A stretch of 64,000 nt of DNA from Caccoplasma intestinavium (GTDB taxonomy: Bacteria; Bacteroidota; Bacteroidia; Bacteroidales; UBA11471). Within the stretch, counting starts at the first letter, position 1. Every line of letters starts with the position of its first letter. The DNA lies in the NCBI GenBank assembly GCA_018715885.1, contig DVKT01000051.1, forward strand, positions 1-64,000, read 5' to 3'. The position numbers and the translations under genes are program-made. Of this stretch, positions 44,454-52,512 are shown piece by piece. The notes under the pieces are model-generated. The model was not told the origin of the DNA. It was given only the letters and a program-made list of their open reading frames with translations, and searched no databases.

Positions 44454-45893
44454 TCACTCGAATTTTTCTTTCAGCCTTTCGGCAAAGCTTTTCGCCCTCG
44501 CCAAAGATTGCTGATCTTCCGCATCGATACCATATTTACGGGGATCGGGAATTTTCACTTCGAGGCCGACAGAGAGACGATTGGGATTGGGCATACGCTC
44601 CTTGTTCTCTTCATAGATATACACCCAAAAATCTTTGCTGCCATAATATTCGAGAGCCAATAAGGTTAGCCTGTCACCAACACCCAAGCGATGTGAGGCA
44701 AGCGGTGGCAATGATCGAAGGTCGACCTGCCCTCCTCCCGACATCGTTTCTTTTTCTGTAACAACCGTAGACCGAAGATTGTTCTCTTCTTCAAGCGGTT
44801 CTCCATCGGTTTGCAAAAGGGCACTTTTTCCCACAGAAAGAGTTTCTACGGCCTGCTGCTCCGATGGGAAGTAGTAATTCCACGCATCTCCCAGTGTGAT
44901 GCCTTGACGATTTAAATTCCATACCGTACCGCCGGCAATCACCAATAAAAGCAACAAAACAGAGCACATACCAGTAAGGAGCGGACGTCGTTGCATTTTA
45001 TCCCACAATGAAATGCGTTCTTCTTCCCCAAAATCTTCTTCGGAACTCCCGCTATCAGAAATGGCATCTTCTGCGACATTGTCATCGGAAAGATTACTCT
45101 CTTCTTTTATCTCATTTTCCCGATGCCCCGTACAAATATCCTCTGTCGCCGTTACAGTCTTGGAGACAACCTCCCGAGCATTTTCTTTCCCAGAAGTTTC
45201 TTGTGTGGTGTTATCGGCCACGATTTTTTCCAGTACAAAATCGGCCAAAGCATTGAGTTCTTCTTCCGAAAGATTTTTTACAGGTTCTTCGTATTCAGCT
45301 TTTTCCTGCACGTTCCCGGAGGTGTTCACGACCTGAGCAGATTCTTCTTTACCCGATTCTTCCGTCAACTCCGCTTCAACAGAAACAGGAAATTCCTTCA
45401 CATCTGTCGTTTCTTGTTCCGTAACGATTTCTTCTCTTCGACACTCCGATACCCCGTCTTCACATTTCATATCGCCGGCATCGTCATAATCTTCTTCTAC
45501 GATTTTATCGGAAAAATTTTCATCGACGTCATCAGGCATTGTGGCGTTTTCGCCTTGAACGATTTCGGCATCATCGGGCAAAACTTCGGGTACAAAACAA
45601 GAAAACGGAGCATTGACAGCCTCTCTCATCGTTTTATCAGGAGCGAACGACAACTTGTAATGCCCGGGAATTTCCATCGGTTCGCCGGTACGTACATTGA
45701 CACTGACACGCGGTTCTACCCAAACCAGCCGAAACTGGCCCAAACCGTTGATTTTAAGATTTTCTCCTTGTACGACTGTGTCGGCTGCCAATGAAAAAAA
45801 TTCTTTCAGAAACTGTTCCGCTTCTTTTTTGGTACAGTTGCTTTTCCGACTCAACTGGTCGATCAATTCAGGAAGGGAAATTTTGGTATTCAT
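44454..45893 (-). CDS. HU-domain protein with transmembrane helix and LysM-like domain
   Basis: A 479-residue fusion. The N-terminus is an HU/IHF-type domain (SLPELIDQLSRKSNCTKKEAEQF, LKINGLGQFRLVWVEPR, about 1-95). An acidic, Glu/Asp/Ser-rich linker follows (about 100-300), then one transmembrane helix (GMCSVLLLLLVIAGGTVW, about 312-330) and a periplasmic part with a LysM-like module (LGVGDRLTLLALEYYGSKDFWVYI, about 400-450). N-in topology is implied by KMQRRP before the helix. It could tether the nucleoid to the peptidoglycan. Its start overlaps the free-standing HU gene by 4 bp. Confidence 0.86.
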   Translation of the reverse strand: MNTKISLPELIDQLSRKSNCTKKEAEQFLKEFFSLAADTVVQGENLKINGLGQFRLVWVEPRVSVNVRTGEPMEIPGHYKLSFAPDKTMREAVNAPFSCFVPEVLPDDAEIVQGENATMPDDVDENFSDKIVEEDYDDAGDMKCEDGVSECRREEIVTEQETTDVKEFPVSVEAELTEESGKEESAQVVNTSGNVQEKAEYEEPVKNLSEEELNALADFVLEKIVADNTTQETSGKENAREVVSKTVTATEDICTGHRENEIKEESNLSDDNVAEDAISDSGSSEEDFGEEERISLWDKMQRRPLLTGMCSVLLLLLVIAGGTVWNLNRQGITLGDAWNYYFPSEQQAVETLSVGKSALLQTDGEPLEEENNLRSTVVTEKETMSGGGQVDLRSLPPLASHRLGVGDRLTLLALEYYGSKDFWVYIYEENKERMPNPNRLSVGLEVKIPDPRKYGIDAEDQQSLARAKSFAERLKEKFE

Positions 45894-46177
45894 CGGGCAG
45901 AGTTTTCTTTAATCCGGTTTTTCAATACGGCTCCCGGTTTGAATGTAAGCACAATGCGGGGTGGAATAAGCATACGCTTTCCTGTTGCAGGATTCACTGT
46001 AATGCGCTCGATTTTCTTACGGGGTTCGAAAGTTCCGAAACCTTGCACAGATACCGAATCCATCGACACACTTCGCTCCTTTATAATCTGCAACAATCCC
46101 GAATAGAGAGCATCTACGCCTTTCTTATCTTTACCAAGACGTTCTTGCAAAATCGAAAAAAATTGTTTGTGTTCCAC
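45890..46177 (-). CDS. HU family DNA-binding protein
   Basis: A 95-residue HU/IHF-family protein with KKGVDALYSGLLQIIKE, VSVQGFGTFEPRKK and RITVNPATGKRMLIPPR (the DNA-inserting Pro arm region). It is translationally coupled (ATGA) to the HU-LysM fusion. Confidence 0.93.
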   Translation of the reverse strand: MEHKQFFSILQERLGKDKKGVDALYSGLLQIIKERSVSMDSVSVQGFGTFEPRKKIERITVNPATGKRMLIPPRIVLTFKPGAVLKNRIKENSAR

Positions 46178-46249
46178 GACCGGAAATTTTTATTTTATGC
46201 TGCTATATTACTATTTTTTTCCCAAACGGCCAAATCTCCGCTCAAAATA

Positions 46250-46280
46250 CGACGCCCCGGCATGCAGTACCGGGGCGTCG
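46250..46280 (-). terminator. Terminator after rho
   Basis: Perfect 11-bp GC-rich stem (46250-46260 with 46270-46280), 9-nt loop; the minus-strand continuation is TATTTTG. 18 bp past the rho stop. Confidence 0.85.
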
Positions 46281-46298
46281 ACAAGACTTATGACACAA

Positions 46299-48233
46299 CT
46301 AATCATTCATCGAAAGCAAAAGCTCTTCATTCGAAGAGGTTTTTTCCATACGGTCTTTGATGAATGTCATGGCCTCGATAGAATTCATGTCGGAGAGATA
46401 TTTACGAAGAATCCACATACGGTTGAGCGTATCTTGATTGAGCAGCAAATCATCTCGACGTGTGCTCGACGCGGTTATATCCACAGCCGGGAAGATACGT
46501 TTGTTGGAGAGCTTGCGATCGAGCTGCAACTCCATGTTACCGGTTCCCTTAAACTCCTCGAAAATCACATCGTCCATCTTCGAACCCGTCTCGGTAAGTG
46601 CCGTGGCGATAATAGTAAGGCTATCCCCGTTTTCTATATTACGGGCCGCACCGAATAAACGTTTGGGCTTATGCAACGCATTGGCATCGACACCTCCCGA
46701 GAGGACTTTGCCCGAAGCCGGAGATACGGTATTGTAGGCACGTGCCAAACGGGTAATGGAATCGAGAAGAATAACGACATCATGCCCGCACTCGACCATA
46801 CGCTTGGCTTTTTCGAGGACGATGCTGGCCACTTTTACATGACGTTCGGCCGGCTCGTCGAACGTCGACGAAATGACCTCGGCTTTCACGCTGCGCGCCA
46901 TATCGGTAACCTCCTCGGGACGTTCGTCGATGAGCAATATCATCATATACACCTCGGGGTGATTGGCAGCAATGGCATTAGCAATATCTTTAAGAAGCAT
47001 CGTTTTACCGGTTTTGGGTTGAGCGACGATAAGTCCGCGCTGCCCCTTTCCAATAGGGGCGAACATATCGACAACCCGACACGATATATCGTTGCCTTGC
47101 CGGCTATCGGTAAGATTGAATTTTTCTTCGGGGAAGAGCGGAGTAAGATGATCGAACGGAACTCTGTCGCGTACAAATTCTGGCGAACGCCCGTTGATGC
47201 GGTCGACTTTCACAAGCGGGAAATACTTCTCGCCCTCTTTCGGAGGACGGATAGGCCCCTCTACTACATCGCCCGTCTTCAAGCCAAACAACTTCACTTG
47301 TGCCGGAGATACATATATATCATCGGGCGATGCCAAATAGTTATAATCGGACGAACGAAGAAAACCATATCCGTCGGGCATCATTTCCAAAACGCCCACA
47401 CCGGAGAGGATTCCGTCAAAATCGAAAACCTTTTCCTGTACTTGGGGACGATATATGGGTGCCGGTACATTCGACGTCATTCCCGATGAAGCGCTATTCT
47501 TACCTCTCGGTACAAAACGTTGACGTTCGCTCCGGGGGAAGAACGATTGCAAATGCACATTGTTGCTATCGGAAACAGGCTTGGTGGCTGGTTCCTCTTC
47601 TTTACGGGCGGTATCGTTTTCTTCGGAAACGGTGTTTTGAGATTCGGGAAGATTTTGTTCTGCCGGAGCGGTCGGCGCAGCTGCCTCATCGACGCTCAAT
47701 TTCTGTATCTTGGGGCGGCGTCCTCTCGGCTTGGCCGCCGGAGCGATTTCTTGTTCGGCAGAAACCTCTTCTTTTTTCTCGGGTTCTGCTACCGCAGACT
47801 CCACGGGAACCGTACTTTCGGGATACGTAATTTCGACTTGATCGGTCAATGCCGGGTGGGTAAAACGTACCCGACGAGGTTTGACCACCGGCTCTACGGG
47901 AGTATCTTCGACAACGGCATTATCGGTTACAGCCGGAATAGCTTCTTCGGGTTCTTTCACTTTCGGCTTGCGTCCCCGTGCCGGCTTCTCGGGCTTGCTT
48001 TCAGAAAGATCGGTATCAGGAGCTTTTGTAAAACTTTTCTCCGATCGTTTAGATGCGACCTGACTCTCTTTGACGGCATTCCGTTTTTCGGCCATATTTA
48101 TGGCTTGTTGGTCGAGTATGGCATAAACCAACTCGTCTTTATTGGAAAAACTCGTACTCTCCAAACTCATTTCACGAGCAATACTTTGCAATTCATCAAG
48201 ATCTTTGTCTTTCAGTTCCAGAATGTTATACAT
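46299..48233 (-). CDS. rho: Transcription termination factor Rho with long insert
   Basis: A 644-residue Rho. An N-terminal Rho-N motif (MYNILELKDKDLDELQSIA) is followed by a long charged, low-complexity Lys/Glu/Pro/Ala-rich insert (about 50-255), then the RNA-binding cold-shock-like domain (GVGVLEMMPDGYGFLRS) and ATPase (Walker A AQPKTGKTMLLKD, Walker B VVILLDSITRLARAYN). E. coli Rho has 419 residues; this lineage commonly has the insert. It may bind RNA or phase-separate. The ATG at 48233 is used; a 150-nt leader upstream of it carries a TATATTTG box. Confidence 0.96.
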   Translation of the reverse strand: MYNILELKDKDLDELQSIAREMSLESTSFSNKDELVYAILDQQAINMAEKRNAVKESQVASKRSEKSFTKAPDTDLSESKPEKPARGRKPKVKEPEEAIPAVTDNAVVEDTPVEPVVKPRRVRFTHPALTDQVEITYPESTVPVESAVAEPEKKEEVSAEQEIAPAAKPRGRRPKIQKLSVDEAAAPTAPAEQNLPESQNTVSEENDTARKEEEPATKPVSDSNNVHLQSFFPRSERQRFVPRGKNSASSGMTSNVPAPIYRPQVQEKVFDFDGILSGVGVLEMMPDGYGFLRSSDYNYLASPDDIYVSPAQVKLFGLKTGDVVEGPIRPPKEGEKYFPLVKVDRINGRSPEFVRDRVPFDHLTPLFPEEKFNLTDSRQGNDISCRVVDMFAPIGKGQRGLIVAQPKTGKTMLLKDIANAIAANHPEVYMMILLIDERPEEVTDMARSVKAEVISSTFDEPAERHVKVASIVLEKAKRMVECGHDVVILLDSITRLARAYNTVSPASGKVLSGGVDANALHKPKRLFGAARNIENGDSLTIIATALTETGSKMDDVIFEEFKGTGNMELQLDRKLSNKRIFPAVDITASSTRRDDLLLNQDTLNRMWILRKYLSDMNSIEAMTFIKDRMEKTSSNEELLLSMND

Positions 48234-48384
48234 AAAATTCAAGGGTATTTTCTTTGCAGCTGTTCAAACACAACACGACCCTTCGAAATAAAGGGTGAAA
48301 AAATGCTGCATCTATAAAATATGATTTTAGGTGACGGAATAGATAAAAAAATCGAAAAAACATTTGTCGGTCTCTATTCCGCTG

Positions 48385-48392
48385 CAAATATA
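48385..48392 (-). promoter_or_regulatory. Putative -7 box of rho
   Basis: Minus-strand TATATTTG, about 150 nt before the rho start. The leader includes a small hairpin (48278-48283 with 48291-48296), compatible with autoregulation. Confidence 0.5.
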
Positions 48393-48443
48393 TCGGATTT
48401 TTTCGACAAAACAGTCTAAAATACAGAGAAGTTTTTATGTTAA

Positions 48444-49781
48444 TTATTTTTCACATCTGATTTCCCATATTTGCCGGGTAGCAGAAGTTATTTTGTAGCA
48501 ATCCGATGCTCTCTCTCCGACAATCCACACGATCTCCTCTCCGGCGCAAAGCAACCACGCCGACTGCTTACGAGCCAAACTATACTTGTTGTTATTGAAA
48601 TAATCACTCAGTTTCTGATGACCTTTCATACCGAACGGGCGAAATCTATCGCCTTCGCTCCATGTGCGCAACGTAAGCGGGAAAGGTAAAAGTCCGGCAT
48701 CGAAACATACCGTATCCCGACGACGAGGTATTTGGTAATCATCGGCATCGAACAGCGTAAAGGTCAGCTTCACCGGCTCATCGACAACAGAAGTACCGTA
48801 TTCTATCGTACGGATTTTTTTCTCTGAACGGCGAGGATATAAAACAAAATCGGTACGATCTTTGAGTAACCGGTACACGGGAGCGTCGAAAAACCGCCCC
48901 GACGGAGCGTCAACCGCCGCCCAAATATCATCGAGCTGAGCCGATAAAAATCCATACTCTTTAACCATTTCGAAAAGCAGCGTCCGAGCCCCGGGCAAAG
49001 TACGCAACACCCCGATGTCGATATGCACGCCATCGCTTTCATGCCGTATAAGCCGTTCTTTGTAACCCTCGACAGCACAGCGGTAAACGGCTTCGACCTC
49101 CCGCAAATAATCGGCTGTATGAGACAACGACTCATAAACCGACGGATTTATCGCCTGCATAAGAGGCAACAACTGTAATCTTATCTTATTACGGGTATAA
49201 AGTGTTTCCCGATTGGTACTATCGACGACAAAAGAGAGATGTGCATCGAAAAGATACGATTCGATCTCGGCTCGGCTGAGCGACAACAAGGGACGTATTA
49301 CCGAACCGTTCACCGGTTGTATACCGGTAAGTCCCGCTATTCCCGTACCGCGTATGAGGTTGAGCAACATCGTCTCGATGGAATCGTCGCGATGGTGAGC
49401 CACGGCCACATAGGCAGCACCGGCCTCCCGACGTTGCTGCTCGAACCAAGCATACCTCAACTCCCGACAAGCCATCTCGACCGACACTTTATTTGCCTCG
49501 GCATAGGCAAGCGTATCGAATGCCACTTCCCGGAATGGGACACCCAGCTCCGTCGCCACACTTTCGGCGAAACGGCGATCCCGCAACGACTCTTCTCCCC
49601 GCAACCCGAAATTGCAATGACAAGCCTCGCAACGATAACCCAACTCGGTAAGGATAGAAAGCAGAGCCACAGAATCGGCCCCACCGCTCAAACCCACCAA
49701 AACAAGATGCTGGTATGACAAGGGGATATGTCGGGCTATATACTGACGTACCCGTTCAAGTAGAAATTGGCGGTTGTCCAT
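48444..49781 (-). CDS. tilS: tRNA(Ile)-lysidine synthase
   Basis: Converts C34 of tRNA-Ile(CAU) to lysidine. The 445-residue protein has the PP-loop VGLSGGADSVALLSIL (SGGxDS), AHHRDDSIETMLLNLIRGTG and the C-terminal TilS domains (FGMKGHQKLSDYFNNNK). The start lies 20 bp after a TATGTTTG box. Confidence 0.95.
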   Translation of the reverse strand: MDNRQFLLERVRQYIARHIPLSYQHLVLVGLSGGADSVALLSILTELGYRCEACHCNFGLRGEESLRDRRFAESVATELGVPFREVAFDTLAYAEANKVSVEMACRELRYAWFEQQRREAGAAYVAVAHHRDDSIETMLLNLIRGTGIAGLTGIQPVNGSVIRPLLSLSRAEIESYLFDAHLSFVVDSTNRETLYTRNKIRLQLLPLMQAINPSVYESLSHTADYLREVEAVYRCAVEGYKERLIRHESDGVHIDIGVLRTLPGARTLLFEMVKEYGFLSAQLDDIWAAVDAPSGRFFDAPVYRLLKDRTDFVLYPRRSEKKIRTIEYGTSVVDEPVKLTFTLFDADDYQIPRRRDTVCFDAGLLPFPLTLRTWSEGDRFRPFGMKGHQKLSDYFNNNKYSLARKQSAWLLCAGEEIVWIVGERASDCYKITSATRQIWEIRCEK

Positions 49782-49801
49782 GTCGTAACGATTAGTTTAC
49801 A

Positions 49802-49809
49802 CAAACATA
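49802..49809 (-). promoter_or_regulatory. Putative -7 box of tilS
   Basis: Minus-strand TATGTTTG, 20 bp before the ATG. Confidence 0.55.
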
Positions 49810-49863
49810 TAATTTTTTTTTCGTTTTTCGTTCCGTTTACATCATTATCCGCCCCAATATTAT

Positions 49864-49871
49864 TAAATTTG
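49864..49871 (+). promoter_or_regulatory. Putative -7 box of pheS
   Basis: TAAATTTG, 27 bp before the pheS ATG at 49899. It supports the start over the upstream ATG at 49767, which would run through both divergent promoters. Confidence 0.55.
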
Positions 49872-49898
49872 CACCTGAAACAGAAATTTCGTCAGGAC

Positions 49899-50918
49899 AT
49901 GATAGAAAAAATAAACCGATTGAGAGAAGAAATCGAAGCCCTCTCGGCCACCAAAGCCGAAGAACTGGAAAATCTTCGTATCAAATACCTGAGTAAAAAA
50001 GGAGAAGTATCGCAACTCTTCAACGATTTCAGAAATGTTGCCGCCGAAAACAAGCGGGAAATAGGACAACGGTTGAACGAGTTGAAAGAAATAGCCACGG
50101 AAAAGATCAATTCGCTACGTGAGGCACTGAACGAAAAATCCGAGGCCGACAATACCATAGATCTTACTCGCACGGCTTACCCCATACCATTGGGAACCCG
50201 CCACCCCATTTCTTTGGTACGGAACGAAATTTGCGATATTTTCGGACGCTTTGGATTCTCCATTGCCGAAGGGCCCGAAGTCGAAGACGACTGGCACGTA
50301 TTCTCGGCACTGAACTTTGCCGAAGACCACCCGGCCCGGGACATGCAGGACACATTCTTCATTCAACGTTCTCCCGACGTGCTGCTGCGCACCCATACCT
50401 CCTCGGTACAAACCCGCGTCATGGAACACGCACAGCCCCCGATACGTATCATTTGTCCGGGACGGGTGTATCGCAATGAAGCTATTTCGGCGCGCGCCCA
50501 TTGTTTCTTCCATCAGGTCGAGGCACTTTATATCGACAAGAACGTTACTTTTGCCGATTTGAAACAGGCCTTGTTATTCTTTGCCAAAGAGATGTTCGGT
50601 CCTGAGACAAAGATACGCCTCCGCCCTTCTTACTTTCCGTTTACCGAACCCAGTGCCGAAATGGATATTTCATGCGACCTCTGCGGGGGGAAAGGCTGTT
50701 CTTTCTGTAAACATACGGGGTGGGTCGAAATTCTGGGCTGCGGGATGGTTGATCCCAATGTTCTTGAAGCATGCGGCATCGATAGTAAAACCTACACCGG
50801 TTATGCTCTCGGAATGGGAATAGAACGTGTTACCAACCTCAAATACCGCGTAAAAGATTTACGTCTTTTCTCAGAAAATGACCAACGTTTTCTCGAAGAA
50901 TTCGAATCGGCACATTAA
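49899..50918 (+). CDS. pheS: Phenylalanine--tRNA ligase alpha subunit
   Basis: A 339-residue class II synthetase subunit. It has the coiled-coil N-terminal arm (IEKINRLREEIEAL) and class II motifs: motif 1 (HPISLVRNEI), motif 2 (RVYRNEAISARAHCFFHQVE) and motif 3 (GYALGMGIERV). The LRPSYFPFTEPS block is also diagnostic. pheT is not adjacent. Confidence 0.97.
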   Translation: MIEKINRLREEIEALSATKAEELENLRIKYLSKKGEVSQLFNDFRNVAAENKREIGQRLNELKEIATEKINSLREALNEKSEADNTIDLTRTAYPIPLGTRHPISLVRNEICDIFGRFGFSIAEGPEVEDDWHVFSALNFAEDHPARDMQDTFFIQRSPDVLLRTHTSSVQTRVMEHAQPPIRIICPGRVYRNEAISARAHCFFHQVEALYIDKNVTFADLKQALLFFAKEMFGPETKIRLRPSYFPFTEPSAEMDISCDLCGGKGCSFCKHTGWVEILGCGMVDPNVLEACGIDSKTYTGYALGMGIERVTNLKYRVKDLRLFSENDQRFLEEFESAH

Positions 50919-50937
50919 TTACATAATCCCACATCGC

Positions 50938-50968
50938 CATACCCCTCTCCTCCCCGGCGAGGGGTATG
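50938..50968 (+). terminator. Hairpin between pheS and nth
   Basis: Perfect 10-bp stem (50938-50947 with 50959-50968) with an 11-nt loop. The T-run is short, so termination may be partial, allowing read-through into nth. Confidence 0.6.
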
Positions 50969-50984
50969 TTATATATTATAAGGT

Positions 50985-51629
50985 ATGAAAACAGAAGATC
51001 GCTATCGAGCCGCTATCGAATGGTTCTCGGCAAATATGCCCGTAGCCGAAACCGAATTACGCTACAAAGACCCGTATCAACTAATTGTAGCCGTCATCTT
51101 GTCGGCTCAATGTACCGACAAGAGGGTAAACATGGTTACGCCTGCCCTCTTCGAAAAATATCCTACGGCCGAGAGCCTTGCTGCAGCAAGCCCCGAAGAG
51201 GTTTATGAATACATCAAAAGCGTTTCTTACCCCAACAATAAAGCGAAACATCTGGTGGGTATGGCCCGTAAACTGATCAGCGACTTCAACGGCATCATGC
51301 CCCAAGATGTAGACGAATTGCAAAAATTGCCGGGGGTAGGTCGTAAAACGGCCAATGTCGTGGCATCGGTGGCATTCAACAAAGAGGCGATGGCTGTCGA
51401 TACCCATGTTTTCAGGGTATCGAACCGGATAGGGCTGACTCGCAACTCTAAAACTCCGCTCGAAACCGAACGCACGCTGGTGAACCATATTCCGGGGCAT
51501 CTGTTACCCATCGCCCACCATTGGCTCATTCTCCACGGCCGTTATGTATGCACGGCTCGCAATCCCAAATGCGATGCCTGCGGGCTACACGATATTTGCG
51601 TTTATTTCGGGAAAAAGAAAAAAGACTAA
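50985..51629 (+). CDS. nth: Endonuclease III
   Basis: A 214-residue DNA glycosylase/AP lyase for oxidised pyrimidines. Helix-hairpin-helix LPGVGRKTANVV with catalytic Lys upstream (SAQCTDKRVN), Asp in MAVDTHVFRVSNR, and a 4Fe-4S motif C-x6-C-x2-C-x5-C at the C-terminus. Overlaps the convergent ybaK gene by 4 bp. Confidence 0.96.
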   Translation: MKTEDRYRAAIEWFSANMPVAETELRYKDPYQLIVAVILSAQCTDKRVNMVTPALFEKYPTAESLAAASPEEVYEYIKSVSYPNNKAKHLVGMARKLISDFNGIMPQDVDELQKLPGVGRKTANVVASVAFNKEAMAVDTHVFRVSNRIGLTRNSKTPLETERTLVNHIPGHLLPIAHHWLILHGRYVCTARNPKCDACGLHDICVYFGKKKKD

Positions 51630-52105
51630 TGTGCCGCTATCTCTCCCACTGTGGCTCCGATGAAAGAGATAAGCGATTGCGGAGCGATTTTCGCCTGTAT
51701 CCCCCGTACACCGGCACTGACGTAAATAAAATCGAAATCGACCGCCGTCGCATGTATATAGGTAGGAAAATGTTTCTTCATGCCTATCGGAGAGCATCCG
51801 CCACGTATGTATCCTGTCGTCGGCAACAACTCTTTCATGGCGATCATCTCGGCACTTTTATTTCCCGATATCTTAGCAGCAGCTTTGAGGTCGACCTCCA
51901 TATCTCCGGGTACGACACATACAAAAATTCCGTTTCGGTCTCCCCGTAATACCAACGTTTTGAATACTCGCTCAATATCCTCGCCCAACTGTTCGGCAAC
52001 ATGTGTGGCTGCCAGATTTTCGGGATCGACCTCATAAGGAATCAGTTCATACGATATACCTGCCTTATCGAGCAAACGGGCCGCATTGGTCTTGGTTATT
52101 TTCAT
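51626..52105 (-). CDS. ybaK: Cys-tRNA(Pro)/Cys-tRNA(Cys) deacylase YbaK
   Basis: A 159-residue editing enzyme that hydrolyses misacylated Cys-tRNA-Pro. Hallmarks are TNAARLLDKAGISYEL, VFKTLVLRGD, LKAAAKISGNKSAEM and GYIRGGCSPIGMKK. Confidence 0.94.
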   Translation of the reverse strand: MKITKTNAARLLDKAGISYELIPYEVDPENLAATHVAEQLGEDIERVFKTLVLRGDRNGIFVCVVPGDMEVDLKAAAKISGNKSAEMIAMKELLPTTGYIRGGCSPIGMKKHFPTYIHATAVDFDFIYVSAGVRGIQAKIAPQSLISFIGATVGEIAAH

Positions 52106-52124
52106 ATCCGCAAATTTTCGAGAA

Positions 52125-52132
52125 CAAATATA
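52125..52132 (-). promoter_or_regulatory. Putative -7 box of ybaK
   Basis: Minus-strand TATATTTG, 19 bp before the ybaK ATG. Confidence 0.5.
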
Positions 52133-52143
52133 CGATGTTTTCC

Positions 52144-52183
52144 AAACAAAAATCCTCCTACCGATAAATTATCGGCAGGAGGA
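52144..52183 (-). terminator. Terminator of the efflux operon
   Basis: Stem (52153-52165 with 52171-52183, one mismatch) with loop AAATT; on the minus strand followed by UUUUUGUUUGG. It ends the tetR/tolC/RND/PII-like operon. Confidence 0.85.
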
Positions 52184-52207
52184 ACTATTTACAAGAGATT
52201 ATGATTA

Positions 52208-52501
52208 TCAAATAGCTTTCTCGATATCCCAAACAAAAGCCCGCAAACCAAGAGCCGGCTTGGCTTCATCGAGCGTATGCAGGGCTTTAAGAACAATACC
52301 CAAACGAGTCTCGTCGACAACCGAAAGAATCGCCGAGTTCATACTCGGCCAAGCATGGCTGCCGTAATGCGGTTCTCCCGATTTCGTACCACGTCCCTGC
52401 ACGTCCTGCCAATAGGTGAAACCGCGACAGTTATTATGGGTAAGTACGTTATAAACATCTTCATAATGAGCCTGGTCAAAGGCTATAAATAAAGCTTTCA
52501 T
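52208..52501 (-). CDS. PII-like protein of the efflux operon
   Basis: A 97-residue protein with the PII/GlnB-like beta-alpha-beta layout: KALFIAFDQAHYEDVYNVL, a T-loop-like GRGTKSGEPHYGSHAWP, and a C-terminal VVDETRLGIVLKAL. No Tyr/Ser uridylylation site is clear. Similar small proteins sit next to RND pumps in Bacteroidetes. It may sense a nucleotide or metal and modulate the pump. It follows the RND gene by 11 bp. Confidence 0.7.
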   Translation of the reverse strand: MKALFIAFDQAHYEDVYNVLTHNNCRGFTYWQDVQGRGTKSGEPHYGSHAWPSMNSAILSVVDETRLGIVLKALHTLDEAKPALGLRAFVWDIEKAI

Positions 52502-52512
52502 CGGAACATCTT

